Shown: piece after piece, positions 9,923 to 22,765 of the stretch
Position numbering within the stretch: position 1 is the stretch's first letter
Layout of the letters: each line of letters starts with the position of its first letter
Origin: Phaeosaccion multiseriatum
Taxonomy: Eukaryota > Ochrophyta, other classes
Direction of reading: 5' to 3'
Assembly (NCBI GenBank): GCA_965112735.1
Contig: OZ218950.1
Location: 6,758,001 to 6,822,000 of the forward strand
Length of the DNA: 64,000 nt
Position numbers and translations under genes: made by a program
The notes under the pieces: model-generated
Seen by the model: only the letters and a program-made list of their open reading frames with translations
What the model was told of the DNA's origin: nothing
The model's database searches: none

Positions 9923-12900
9923 ATGTCAACGTCCGCCATCTCTGGTGTGAGCCTGGACGGCTGCTTCTCCCTGAGAGTGCCTTGCGAGTGCCTCAGCCAA
10001 ATCTTTCGCAAGACGCAGAAGCGAGTGAACAAGGAGCTAACATTGGCCACCAAGACGGTTGAGGCGCTGCCGGATCGATTTTCAGAAGCAGCGGCAGCGA
10101 GAGGGCACAGTGTTCCCGTCTCCTCCACGCACTCGAGCGTGACCACCTCTTCGGAGACTTCCTCCTCCTCGGCTTCGACGTTGTCGGTCGCGTCAGGAGC
10201 AGCAACAGCGTCTCAACGTGGGGAGAACGAAGGAGTGGTACCTCCGCCGCCCGGAGGAGCAGCAGTGAAGGAGCCGAGTCCTATTCAGCAAAGCCGGCGC
10301 GAGATTGAAGAGCTCATGATTTCACTGCGGCGGCTTCGGGAGGCGGTGGTGGAGGCGGACGAGGAGGAGAGGAGGAACCTGCATCGCTTCAGCACCAGGC
10401 TGGCCTCTTTGAAGGATGAGACGCAAGCCGCGTGTGCTGCAGCAGAGGACACCTCATGTCCTGGCGTCACCTCTGCCTCTGCCCCGGCTGCCAAAAGGAG
10501 CTTAAAGTTGAGGGACTTTCCTCAGTTGGAAGAAGCCATGGAGGTGGAAGAAGAGGCCGAGGAGAACGACGAAGACGACGACGGCAACCTACCGCGACAG
10601 CAGCAGCAGCAGCAGCAGCGGCAGCGGCAGCAAGGGAGAGCTACCACTACACTAGGCGGGTTCGCTCACCGGGGTCGCAGCTTCAGCGGTGGGGGCTATT
10701 ACAGCAACGGAGTGGGAAGGTACCGCGGCAGGACAAGCACTGGCTTTGCCAACGGTGCAGGATTCGCAAGAAGCGGGAGCTGGACAGGTGTCGGCAGCAG
10801 CACCAGCAGTAGCACCACCACCAGCAGCAACAGCAACAGCAACAGCAACGGCGCTGCAAGCGGGAGTAGAAAGAGAAAGAGCATGAGCTCCAGGTGGAAG
10901 GGGTCTCTGTCGCGGCTGAGAGGGTAAGGCGCGAGAGGATGTATGGCGGTTTCAATCACTCACTCACTCACACTCTCACTCTCTCTCTCACTCTCACTCA
11001 CTTTCTCACCCTCTCACCCTGGGAGGGGGTATGAGGAAAAGGGGGCAAAAGTGATGGTCGAGGAGAAGCCGAAAACTCGATATAGCGGAGTAGTGAGAAG
11101 GAAAGTCGTAGGGCCTGTTCTCACGGCACTCATCCTCACGCTCTGCCCCCCCCCTTCCCACTGCGCCTCCCTCCACCCTCGTCGCTGTTCTTGCAGTGAG
11201 CGTGCGCCCCCTCCCTCCCCGAATTGGATCCAGCGCCGACTTGACGTGTGGATGGGCCACTATTTGCTCAGGTAAGTACGTAAGTAAATACGTAGTCGAA
11301 GCCGCTGTGCCCACTACTGCTTGCCTTGTCTGTCCTTGTGTGTCCGCTGTGCTCACTACTGCTGGCTTCGTCTCTCCTTGTCTGACCGTTTGTGCTCACT
11401 ACTGCTTGCCTTTCTGTCCTCCTCTGTCCGTTGTGTTCGTTGCTGGCAGGCGGAGCGCCGCTCGAGGAGGAGGGCAAGCGTTCATCGACACTGCCAAGAA
11501 GCTCACCGAGGAGGCGGGCCTCCAGGACATGCTGGACATCGAAGTGTTTGAGAGGTCCGTAGGCTCTCTCTCTCTCTCTCCCTCTCTCTCTCTCTGTGTG
11601 TGTGTCTCTCCCTCGCTGTCTCTCTCTCCCTCGCTGTCTCTCTCTCCCTCGCTGGCTCTAGCTCTCTCTCTGTCCGCGTGCGTCTCTCCGTCTCTACTTC
11701 TCGCTTGTGGTGGTAACCTCCCCCCCGGGGCCCTCCTGGTAGTCTGCCCCTGCCGGTAGCAGCTCTGTATGTTTCTGCATCCATGCGTCTGCCTTCTTCC
11801 TTCTTACCTCGCTCCCTCACCCCACAAGCAATCCCGCGACGCCCCCCCCCTTCCCCCTGCCCCCTTCCCTTCCTCTTCCCCCTCCCCTCCCTACCACGCT
11901 GTACAGGGCGCTGGGTATCGAGCAGGCACTGCTACACTGCGACTGCGGACCTGCCCTGGAATGGTGCTCAGACAACGGCTCCAAGCTACGCCGCCTCGAC
12001 AGCAGCAACAGCAACGAGGGCGGGGGTAGCGCGGCTGTTGGAGCCACGGCGGGGGGGGGAGGAGCTGCGGGAGGGAGTCTGGAGCTCAAGTTGCGCAAGA
12101 GAGTCTTTTTAGAGCTCGTGAGGGACAAGCGGAAGGTGCGTGTCACTGTCACGTTCTGTTGCTTTGCGTTGCCATCTGTGTCGGCTATTGGGTATTGGCC
12201 AATTGGGTACCACCGTACACCCAATTGGGGTACCACCGTACACCACACCCCGCACAACCCCCCTGTGCCCCTTCCTTCTCCCTCCGAATCCCCCAACTGC
12301 TTCGACTGCCCCCTCACATTCCCGTGTGTTGCCCATACGTTGCCCACCCCTTTCCTTCATGCCCCCCTCCCTCTCTGCAGGAGGAAGCCATGCGCTACGC
12401 ACAAGAGTACCTCTCCCCTCATGCCGCGGCGCATCCGTTGGAGGTGCAGCAGGCCATGGCCACCCTCGTCTTCGCCGACCCCGAGCTGTGCTCCTTGCCA
12501 GACTATAGAGCGCTCTTCGCGGAGGAGAGGTGGGCCGAGTTGGCCGGCTGCTTTAGGGTAGAACAAGAGCGGGTGAGTGAAGTCAGTGAGAGGAGAGTAG
12601 AAGCAGGGGAGTGTGAGGATGGGGGAAACGGGTAGGGAGGAGGGAGGGGGGGGGGAGATGCGAGACTTTGGCCCACGCTGTCTTGCATGTTCGGCCTTTC
12701 CTCCGTCCCCCTCCTGGCAGCTCCCATGTCCCACCTGGTTTCGCCCCCCTTCTTCTCTCCGCTTTCTTCTCTTTCTCTCGCTCACTTACTCTCCTAACCC
12801 CTCGTCCTCCTCCTCCTCCTCCTCCTCCTCCTCCTCCTCCTCCTCCTCCTCCCATGTCCCCCCCCCCCCCTTGCTCTGCTGCCGCAGGTGCTGGGTCTGC

Positions 12901-13954
12901 CGAGGTGTCCCGTGCTTGAGGTCGTGCTACAGTCCGGCCTCTCCGCACTCAAGACGCCACAATGCTACAGCGACAGCTGTGATATGCCAGGCCAGACAAC
13001 CAACCCGCGCGCCTCGTCCAAAGTCTCAAAAGCGCTTACAGCTGCTGATTTGGCCTCTGTAGAGGCATCTGCAGCCGTGGATGAGAATAGGACCAGCGTG
13101 GGCTGCACGTTAACAACAGAAAGCAGCGGTACCGGGGACGCGCAGGGCATGACAGCAGCAGCAGCAGCAGTCACCGACCAAGGGCGAGGCGAAGGCAGCT
13201 TGCCACACTCTCTCCCCTCCCAGTGCCCCGTGTGCAGCGACGCGGGGAGGATGTTGGCTGAGAACTTACCGTTCTCCTATCGGGCACAGAGCAAGTGAGT
13301 GAGTGAGTGAGTGAGTGTGTGAGTGAGTGAGTGAGTGAGTGAGTGAGTGAGTGAGTGAGTGAGTGAGTGTGTGTGTGAGGCGCTGCAGTGGCCGTGCTTG
13401 GGCGGCAGCCAACCCAATTTGAGAGGGGGGGGGAGGGTTGGTGGGTAGGTGGGGCTGTACTGTGAAATCGTGGGGAGGCCTTCCGGATGAGGGCGGACGG
13501 AAGAAGGGAAGGAGGCACACATCCGAGCGTCAGTCTCGCTTTTGTCCGCCCCCTCTCCTACTGCCAATGGCTTGCTGGCCAGTCTCGCCATTTCCCGCCT
13601 CCTCTCCTCCAATTGTACTGCCTATTGCTACTGCCTATGGCTTGGTGGGTAGTCCTATATGAAAGGAGCGAGTAAGTGGCTCTCTGCCCCTCGCTGGATG
13701 GAGACACCCGAACGTTTCGCCTCCCTCACCCCTCCCCTCCCCTCCCCTCCTTCTCCCGCCCGCTCAGCCTCATCTGCCGCATCACGGAGCGTGAGATGGC
13801 AAGTTTTGAGCCCCCTCTGGCGCTGCCCAACGGGAGGGTGTACTCCGCCCAGGCCCTCCGTGACCTTGCCGAGGCACACGGGGGGAAAGTCACGTGCCCC
13901 CTCACACAGGAGACCTTCTCCTTCGACGAGCTGAGGAATGTATACATTATATAA
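9923..13954 (+). CDS. MAEA: MAEA/GID9-like subunit of the CTLH (GID) E3 ubiquitin ligase
   Basis: MAEA (yeast Gid9/Fyv10) pairs with RMND5 to form the RING-type catalytic module of the CTLH/GID complex. Seven exons: 9923-10923, 11197-11271, 11450-11554, 11907-12135, 12381-12572, 12888-13294, 13768-13954, giving 731 aa with all phases consistent. In order: an N-terminal helix ('KRVNKELTLATK'), a long low-complexity insert (Ser, acidic, poly-Gln, Gly/Ser), LisH-like 'LDVWMGHYLLR', CTLH 'DMLDIEVFER...LGIEQALLHCDCGPALEWC', CRA with 'LSALKTPQCY', and the degenerate RING 'CPVC...LPFSY', 'LICRIT', 'LPNGRVYS', 'CPLTQETF', ending 'VYII' as in human MAEA. It is far longer than human MAEA (about 400 aa) because of the insert in exon 1. 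The start is the first ATG, with the conserved helix soon after. Family identity is firm; the role is inferred from the family. Confidence 0.92.
12786..12853 (+). repeat. (TCC)n tract before the MAEA exon 6 acceptor
   Basis: CTC/TCC repeats sit upstream of the acceptor AG at 12886-12887. Confidence 0.85.
13295..13378 (+). repeat. (GAGT)n expanding from the MAEA exon 6 donor
   Basis: The GTGAGT donor is the first unit of about 20 GAGT units, with a few GTGT variants. Confidence 0.9.
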
Positions 13955-14795
13955 GTGGAGTGAATACGACGAGCGGGGGGGGGGGGAGAGGGTAGGGTGC
14001 CGCTTCGACCCTGGAATGCAATGCACATATTCGGCACGGGCGGCTTCTCGGCTCCTATCAGGGACGTCCTTGTGTAGGGGTGAGGAAGGCACTCAGATGG
14101 CACTCTAATGGGGAGGGTGGGGGAGGGGTGGAACTGCTGGAGGAGAAGTGACACGATGAAGGGAGAAGATGGACTCTGGAGGGGGGGCTGGGTGGGAGGG
14201 GAGAGAGGAGAGGCAGAGTAATGTACATGTAGAAAGAGAGACGGAGGCACAGGGAGAGACAGATGCAGAGAAAGAGACGAAGAGAGGCAGGACTTCCTCC
14301 CGAGATCGCACACGCTTTTTCTTCTCTTTCTTTTTGAGAGTCAACTTCCTGAGACCCTGTCGTAGCCCTGACACGCTTTTGCGTATCATCTATCATCATA
14401 CGACTTGCTGCGGCAATATGGCCGTGGGGCCGTATTCGACCTGTATGGCCCTACCCTGCCCGTATGCGTGCTATTCCCCTGCCCATACGTTCGCGGGGCC
14501 TGTACCAAGTATGTGGTTGGAGTAACGAAGGGCAACATTAAAAGTGAAAAGTGTCGGCCCGGAAACACCTTCCTCCTCACCCGGCTCAAGCCAACCCTCC
14601 CCCGTAGAGAAAAGCTAAGGAGGACGCTTAGTGTAACTCCCCAAGGTGGTGGCCTCTTCTTGATCAGCAGCCACTCTCAATCAGCGGCAGCCCTTTTGAA
14701 GAGGAAGCGCCGCTTTCCTCCTCGCCTTCTCTCTAATTTGAAAAACAAATCCTGCCTCCTCGGCTCTCGCGAGTCCTGTTTAGCAGCGGGGAAGG
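13955..14795. other. Intergenic region upstream of SPT16
   Basis: No ORF with coding character is seen. The region has a G-run (13976-13985), purine-rich AGAGAC repeats (14225-14290) and an imperfect inverted segment around GGCCGTGGGGCC and CCCGTATGCG (14420-14500). The SPT16 promoter must lie here; no clear TATA box. Confidence 0.5.
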
Positions 14796-17700
14796 ATGGC
14801 GCTGGTGGACAAGGACAAGTTCCACAGCCGTATCAACCGCATCTATACGCAATGGACAAAGGGTGAGTCGCCATTAGGGGAAGTGGGGGGCGCCTTAGCC
14901 CCAAAGGACCTGCCTTCTTCCCCTCCTTCCGCAGATACACACTTGCAGTGTCACCCCTACTCTTCCTTCACGGTACCGTATGTCGTTGGCTCTACCATGC
15001 AGCGCTTTCGACAAAGGGACTCTCCTTTGCTGTCTCTCGCCCTCCGCACACTCCTTGCGCCTTGCTTCCTCCCCCCCCCTCGCTTTTCAACCCTCTTTGT
15101 GGCAATCGACACGGATTGTGTCCCGTAGACTCGTCTTCCTCTGCTCCGCTCTTCGCAAGCTTACACCTTGCTCCAGGCCCACACTCTTGTCAACGTACCA
15201 CCGTATTTTCTCCCCCATCTGATCCTTTTTCTCGTCCCTTCTCTTCCTTCCTCTTCTTCTCAACTGCCTTCCTCTCTCTTTCCCTTCCATGCCCCCGCCC
15301 CCTTCCCACCCCATCCTAACGCACACACACACATGTTTATGTATATCGCAGGAGTGTCGTCCTCCAACCCACTCTGGTCCAGCTCGACGTGCCTGTGCTT
15401 CCCCTCGAGGAAGGCGGCGGATGAGGACAGTGGGTACCCAAAGTCCGCCGCCATTCACCTGCACCTCTTCGGCATCGAGCTGTCAGACACAATCATGTTG
15501 CTGACCCAGAGCGGCAAGCTGTACATCTGCACCGGCCCCAAGAAGATTAAGCTGCTGGAACCGGTACGTGGGCTGATTACCTTGGTTTGTGTGTGCTGCA
15601 GTGAGCCAAAGGAAAGGGAAGGGACGGCTGGTGCTGCTGCTGCTGATCACAGTCGAGGGAGAGGAGAGGAATGTAGCCGGTGCGGGATGGGTATATTGCA
15701 CGCCGAGGAAGAGGGGAGGAGGGGGGCTTACGAAAGGACGGGCATGTACACCGAAAGACAGGAACGAAGTCAAACAGGCAGGCAGAGGCGAGAGGCCGTA
15801 TCCTCTCCGACAGTTCCCCAAGACCCCTCTCCTCTCTCCTGCGCACCATCACTGGTGCATGTATCATTGTACATTACACGCCAATGCCATCATCTGTGAC
15901 CCTTTGTGTGACCCCTCCTGTGACCCATCCCTCACCTCCACTCCCCTCCAATCCAGTTGGCGAAGGCGAACGGCGCGAACGGAGACAACTCTGTACAGGT
16001 AATCCTCCTCGAGCGCAGCAAGGAGGACGGAAACGCCCCCAACCACGACAAGATGATGCAAGCTATGAAGGTACCGTGCTCGGAGGGGGCGGTGGGGGGA
16101 AGGGGGAGGGAGAGAGGGAAATGGTGGTGGGAGGCGGAAGAGGGCGGGGGGGGCAATGATGCGGGAGGCAGGGAGATAGAGGCTGAAGATAGAGAGAGAC
16201 GGAGAGAGGGGGGCTAGTGAAGCAGGAGGGAGAGAGAAGGAGGAAAAGGCCTGAGGGGCGGGAGAGAAGCCTAATGTGGACCCGTCGCTTCTGTCTTGCT
16301 TTGCTTTGGTCTCTCTGCCCTCCCCCTTCTTTAGGAAGGGAGCAGCGAGGGCAGCACAGTTAAGATGGGCACCCTCCTGAAGGAGAGCTTTGAAGGAGTG
16401 GTGGTGAAGGGCTGGCTCGAGGCGGTCCAGCAGGAGGGCATTGAGAAGGTGGACGCACTGGGCGGCGTGAGCTACCTGCTCGCCGTCAAGGATAAGGACG
16501 AGGTGGAGAACATGCGCAAGGCTGCCGTGCTCAGCAACAAGGCCATGAAGCATGTATTCATTGACAGGTGAGGGAGAGGGAGGGAGGGAGGGCGTGACGG
16601 AGGGCGTGACGGAGGGCGTGACTGAGTCAGTGAGGGAGGGAGTGAAGGAGTAGGAAGGGAAGAAGTATGCGCCTTAGGGGGCAGTATACAGCAGCGTAGT
16701 ACCAACTTTCCAGCAACTTTGATTTCCTCGGAGCGGGGCTTTGCGGCCAGCTGGCGGTACTCTGCACTCAGCTGTGCCCTCCACACCCCGTGGAAGCCCC
16801 TCCCCCCTCATTTCGGCCTCCCTCGCGCCCTATCATTCGCCCTCCCTCCCTCCCTCCCTCCCTCCCTCCCTCCCTCCCTCCCTCCCTCCCTCCCTCCCTC
16901 TCTCCCTCCCTCCCTCTCTCCCTCCCTCCCTCCCTCCCTCCCTCCCCTAACCCATCCCCCCTCCAACAGGATGCAGGAGGTCATCGAAGAGGGCGTGACC
17001 ATCACGCACGAGAAGCTTGCGGAGGAGGTCGATGGTGCCATTGAAGACCCGTCCAAGATGGGCCTGAAGGTGTCCCCAGACCTCGTGGAGGTGTGCTACT
17101 TCCCCATCGTGCAGTCCGGGGGCACGTACAACTTGAAACCGTCGGCGCAGTCCACCAAGGATGGGCTCAAGCACGACCTTATCATTTGCTCTCTGGGGTC
17201 GCGCTACAAGGGGTACTGTGGGAACATTGCGCGAACGTTCTTCGTGGATGCGCCCACCAAGGTGGAACAGTGCTACAAGACGCTCTTAACGCTGCATACA
17301 AAGTGTCTCGATGAGATGCGGCCCGGGGTGACCATCAAGCAGGTGGTGGACGTGGCACACGCGTACTTGAATGAACGGCACAGCGATCTCCTGCCCTACC
17401 TCGTCAAGAGTCTGGGCTTTAGCTTAGGGCTGGATTTTCGAGACTCCTCCATGCTCATATCGGCCAAGAACACCCTCAAGCTGAAGGAGAACATGGTCAT
17501 GAACCTGTGTGTGGGCTTTCACGACGTGCCCCTGTCTGCTCGGGAGCGCAAGGGCACGCCTTACAAGATGGAGAAGTTCAGTGTCATGGTGGGGGACACG
17601 GTGCTGCTGCGGAAAGATGATGTACCGGATGTGCTGACCAAGAGTGGGAAAGAGTGGACCGACGTGAGCTACAACCTGGATGATGAGGGCGGGCAGGGCA

Positions 17701-18791
17701 GCGGTGATGATGATTCCTCGGGCAGTGAGGAGGGGGGCAAGCCAGCAGGCGGCAGGGAGGTGGTTGACCTTGACAAGGGAGGTATTGTGCGCTCGAGCCG
17801 ACTGAGGGAAAAGTCGGGCGGTGCAGAGGCCATGGAGGCGGCGGCTCAGAGGGAGGAGCGCATGGGTGTCCTTCTCAAGACCAAGGCCAAGCAGAAGGCC
17901 GCTCAAATGGCCAAGTCGAAGGCTGGGAAGAAGGACGACGCGGACGAGGAGGAGGAGGTGGAGGAGCTGCAGGTATATGGGAAACCGGAACACTACCCGG
18001 AGAAGACAATGCCCAATCAGATTTACGTGGATATGCAAAAGGAGGTGGTGTTGGTGCCGATCAACGGACAACCCGTGGCGTTTTCCATCCACACAATCAA
18101 GAATGTGGTGATGCCCGACGCGGACCAGAGGAGCTACTACCTGCGCATCAACTTCTTTGCCCCCGGTCAGAGCCTGGGCAAGGAGGCGAGCCGGGTCATG
18201 GCCAAGTTGGTGGAGAAGCACGACCAAAAGACCTTCATCAAGGAGCTCACGTACCGCGCCTTGGACGAGAGGAGCTTGGCCACATGCTACCGGCAGATTC
18301 TGGAGCTGCGAAAGCGACTAAAGACGCGGGAGCAAAAGGCGGTGGAGGAGGCTGACCTTGTGGTTCAAGCCAAGCTCATCCGACTGAAGGACCAACGCGT
18401 GAGCCGGCTTGCCGACCTGACCCTGCGGCCCAACATTCAGGGCAAAACCACCGGCGCGTTGGAGGCCCACGTGAACGGACTGCGCTACAACTCCGCCAAG
18501 GGCAGCTTGGACATTCTCTACACCAATATTCGGCACGCCTTCTTCCAGCCCTGTGAAGGTGCGGTGTGTGTGTATGTGTGTGCGTGGGAGAGGGAGAGGG
18601 AGAGAGGGAGGGAGGGAGGGAGGGAGGGAGGGAGGGAGAGACCCAGTGCGGAAAGCCGACTTTCGTCTTGCCTTTTGGCTTGCTGCTGCTGCTGCTGCTG
18701 CTGCTCTTGCTGCTGCTGCAATTAAGGCCTTGTTCCTTTGCCCTCTTCCGGCTCGCCCCTCCTCTGTGGTTCGGAGAGTCACTGCCGCCTA

Positions 18792-18840
<49 letters not shown>

Positions 18841-21313
18841 CGACCCCAAACACACACTTTTGGGCCTCCTCTGCTCTTTTCCTCCCCCCTCTGTCCTTTG
18901 TCCTGCCCCTGTGTCCTGCCCTTGCCGTGCTGCCCGCCTCTCGTGCCCCTCTCACATGTCCACCTATCATCCGTCTCTCTCCCCTCCCTGTCCCTGACCC
19001 GATGGATGGCTGTCCGTGTGCTGTGCAGGCAAGGACACTCGTGTGATTCTGCACTTTCACCTCAAGCATCCCATCATGGTGGGGAAGAAGGCGCACCGCG
19101 ACATTCAGGTCCGTCTGTCAGCCAGTCAGTAAGCCAGCCAGTCAGTAAGCCAGCCAGTCAGTCAGCCAGTCAGCCAGTCAGTCAGTCACTCAGTCAGTCA
19201 GTCAGTCAGTCAGTCAGTCAGTCAGTCAGTCAGTCAGTCAGTCAGGATATGGATTGGGCAGTCAGTAAGGAGAGATTCGTCAGTCAGGATAGGATAGGAT
19301 CGAACAGAGGGCGGGGGACAGGCCAGTTAAAGCAGCAATCAGGCGGCAATAGCAGGTGGAACTCTTCTCAGCTTATCTCTCTCTCTCTCTCTCTCTCCCC
19401 TCCTCTCTCCATCTCCCCCCCCCCTCCCTCCCCCCCTCTCTCTCTATGTATGTATCAGGTGTACACAGAAGCCATGGACAGCACTGTGAACTTGGACGGC
19501 GCTCGCCGCAGCCACTACGACCCCGACGAGATAATGGAGGAGCAGCGCGACAGGCAGCTCAGGAAGAGGCTCAACCTAGCCTTCAAGGACTTCGCCAGCA
19601 AGGTGAGTGGTCAATTTCAGCTTGTAGACCTGGTCCAATGTCCAGTATTGTAACTGACTTTCGGGATGGTCGATAATAGTGCGGATCGGTGTTTGGGTCT
19701 TGGGGATGGATCGGTAGTAAGGGTGTGATGACTATCTCATGCTTCTTTCTGTGGGTGTACCGTAACTCAAACTCATACTCAAAACTCAAATCTCAAACTC
19801 TAACTCAGGTGAGCAAGGTGGCCAAGAATCACGGGCACGACCTCGAGTTCGACATTCCCTTCAAGGATCTCGGCTTCCACGGCACGCCCTTCAAGGAAAT
19901 GGTGTTTGTGCAGCCTACCACCTACGCTCTCATCAACGTCACTGACCAGCCCTTCTTTGTGGTGCCGCTGGCTGATATTGAAGTGAGTGTGGGGGAAGGG
20001 AAGGGAAGGGAGGGAGGGAGAGGGACGGAGGGAGGAGGGGAGGGGAGGGCGCAGAATCGAGGAGCGGGCTCGGTTCGTGTGCGCTGGTCAGCAAGGGAGA
20101 GAGATGATGACTGTCCTTACGTTTCTTGGCTACTCTCTTGGTCGGCAAGACTTGATGCCTCTCACCCCCTCCCTTCCGCTTGTGCCACGCTGCACACGAT
20201 GGCTTAACATCTTATCCTTGCTCCTCCCTGTGTGTGAATGAAATGAATGTTTCTCCCCAAAACAAATCACATCCCATGTGTCACTTTTCATTAATTCAGC
20301 ACGTGCACTTCGAGCGAGTGAGCGCCACATCCAAGAGCTGCGACCTCAAGATCGTCATGACCGAAAACATGAAGGAGGAGGGCGGGGGGCAGCCCAAGGA
20401 GATCAAGATGGTGGAGCAGCACAAGTACCTCAACGTCATCATGGTAAGTGCGAGTGTTGGTGCTACAATACGGGGTATGTGTGTGTATTACACAAGTGGC
20501 GGCTCCCTCTCGTGGGGGGTTTGGCTCCCTAACTCCCTCACCTTGCCCTCGTTTTGGTTCCTTTACGCTTCTGCACCTTTGTTGCATTTTGCATCCGTTC
20601 CATCTGATCCGCTTTCCAGTCTCCCTCCCGCATTTTACATTCAATCTTTTTAATCTTGCGTAGAGAAAAGAAAGTCCACCCCTTTATGTGGCATTAAACA
20701 TGCTCTGCTTCTGCCTCACTCTCACTCTCTCTTCTGTGCTACCCTGTCACCCACCTGCTCACACACACAATGCCCATGCTTCTCCTCTCTCTCCTCCTCG
20801 CCTCCTGTCGCGCAGGGCTGGCTAGAGGACTCGGCCATAACGTACACTCAGTCGGCGCGTCCCTGGAACTGGGGCCTCTTGCTCGCAGACATTCGCAGCG
20901 ACGAGCGTTTCTATCTCGACACGGATGAGGAAGGGATGCGCAAGCCGGCAGGGTGGGCCAAGCTGCGGATGGACGGGGGGTCAGATAGCGAGGCGAGCAG
21001 TGAGGGGGAGCAAAGCGACGAGAATTATGAGATGGACGACGCGGAGGAGGAGGAGGAGGAGAGCGAGGAGGAGAGCTTCGATGAGAGCGAGGAGGACGAG
21101 AGTGATTTTGATGCAGAGGACGACTTGAGCGAGGAGGGGGAGACTTGGGACGCTTTGGAGAAGAAGGCGGCAGCGTCGGACAAGGTGCGGAACGAGTGGG
21201 ATGGAGAGGGGGATCGACGAGGAGGAGGCTCCTCGAAGAGAAGCGGCGGGGGGGGGGGAGGGAAGAGGAGCGGTGGAGGGGGAGGAGGCCCGTCGAATAA
21301 GCGCCGCCGATGA
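14796..21313 (+). CDS. SPT16: FACT complex subunit SPT16
   Basis: SPT16 pairs with SSRP1/POB3 to disassemble and rebuild nucleosomes during transcription and replication. Ten exons: 14796-14862, 15352-15563, 15957-16070, 16335-16567, 16970-18558, 19029-19108, 19459-19602, 19809-19982, 20300-20443, 20816-21313, giving 1084 aa in frame. Domains in order: N-terminal peptidase-like lobe ('HLHLFGIELSDTIMLL'); the catalytically dead aminopeptidase-P fold ('SLGSRYKGYCGNIARTFF', 'LKENMVMNLCVGF') in exon 5; the dimerisation and middle domains ('YVDMQKEVVLVPINGQPVAFSI', 'ITYTQSARPWNWGLLL'); and the acidic histone-binding tail (about 21000-21200), then a Gly/Ser/Lys-Arg end. Exon 5 holds more than half the protein. 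The ATG at 14796 begins a short exon joined in phase. Introns carry (CCCT)n, (CAGT)n and ACTCAAA arrays. Identity is very secure. Confidence 0.96.
16845..16946 (+). repeat. (CCCT)n tract before the SPT16 exon 5 acceptor
   Basis: About 25 CCCT units with a few TCTC interruptions stand ahead of the acceptor at 16968-16969. Confidence 0.93.
18792..18838 (+). repeat. (GCCT)n in SPT16 intron 5
   Basis: Roughly 12 tandem GCCT units. A short (GGGA)n run lies in the same intron near 18605-18637. Confidence 0.9.
19115..19245 (+). repeat. (CAGT)n in SPT16 intron 6
   Basis: CAGT/CAGC tetranucleotide units begin a few bases after the GTCCGT donor (19109). Confidence 0.9.
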
Positions 21314-21746
21314 GGGCACACGCGTCCATCGTTGTTGGTATTTCGTGTTTGATTGGCCCGCCGGGCCCTGCTGCGCCATCCGAGAGAGGCAGAGTTTCGC
21401 AATCGCTCGGGCTCTTGAAGTTTTAGTAATGAAAAACGAAAAACCGCAATGTCGGAGCCAACTGTGACAGAAAGAATTGCCAACTGCGACGGCCGTCTCC
21501 CACCTGGTCCTCTGTCAAGCCCGCCCCCGGGGTCCCAGAAGACAAAATCCTGGAAAAAGGAGAGAAAGAAAAAACAAGGAAGGGGTGTTGTTGGCGGGCA
21601 AGAGTGGGACTGTAGCGTGGCACGGCCCTCATCTGTGCTCACAAAGCCCCAGCCTGCTGCTGTGTTCCCAATGGTGCTCTGGTTTGGGAAAAGTAGTGGC
21701 TAGGAAGGGAACAGGGAAGGAGCTGGCGAGCGCGATTGAAAGAGGG
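21314..21746. other. Short intergenic region between SPT16 and the ParA-like gene
   Basis: These 433 bp follow the SPT16 stop. The frame of the next gene is open here but has no ATG before 21747, so it is treated as 5' flank. An A-rich patch GAAAAACGAAAAACC lies near 21429. Confidence 0.5.
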
Positions 21747-22536
21747 ATGACGACGTACTGTATTGGGGTTAGGACGGGGGTGGTGGAGGGGACGAGGAGT
21801 GGAGACCAGCGGCAAGGTATCTCCGATCTCCTCGCCATTGGAGAAGGAAACGCCAGTACAAGTGAACGGAAGACTAAGAGAGCGAGGGGCAGCAGCGAAG
21901 GCCAAAGAGCTGCCGACGACGGACGGGACGAAAGCTTGACAGTTCGCCTCGCTGCAAGGGGCACAGAACTCGGAAGGAGAGATCCCAACGGGTCTGAGAG
22001 GGAGGGGGGTGGGTGCAGGACGAGGGCCAGGGGTATCGGCAACACAGGCAATGGCACAGAGGGGGGGAGCAGCAGCAGAGGAAGCAGCGCCGGGGCGAGT
22101 GGTGGGAGCAGCCAAGAGGATGAAAGTGACCCCCTCCTCGCCCTGTTGGCGCTCGGAGGGGCAGCTGCAGAGGGCTATCCTGACGGACTGGTGCTGAGGG
22201 CGTTGCAGTATATGCCTGTAGGACCGGAGGAGGAGGGGAACGAGGAGGCGGTAGGGCAAGAATGTGAGGAAAGTGGAAGGATGATAGGATGCGGGGGGGG
22301 GCAGGACCGATTCCACAGGCACCTAAGGCGCAAGTACTGCGAAGGGTATAGTGATGGAGCACTTGCTTGTGCGTCCAAGCAGGGCCTGGAGGACGCCTTT
22401 AAGGACCGGAACAAGCAGTACAGACAGACCATGGTCAAGCGAACGGCCTACGCTGACGTGCCCGTGTTCCTCCAAGAGGCCTTCAGAATGGCCTACGAGA
22501 AGGCCTACACGAGGTGCACAAAAGACCTTGCGGTGC

Positions 22537-22610
<74 letters not shown>

Positions 22611-22691
22611 TGTGTGTGCCTCTATCTCTATGTGTTTGTGTGTGTGTGTGTGCCTCTGTCTCTGTGTGTTTGTGTGTGTGTCTGCCTCTGT

Positions 22692-22765
<74 letters not shown>

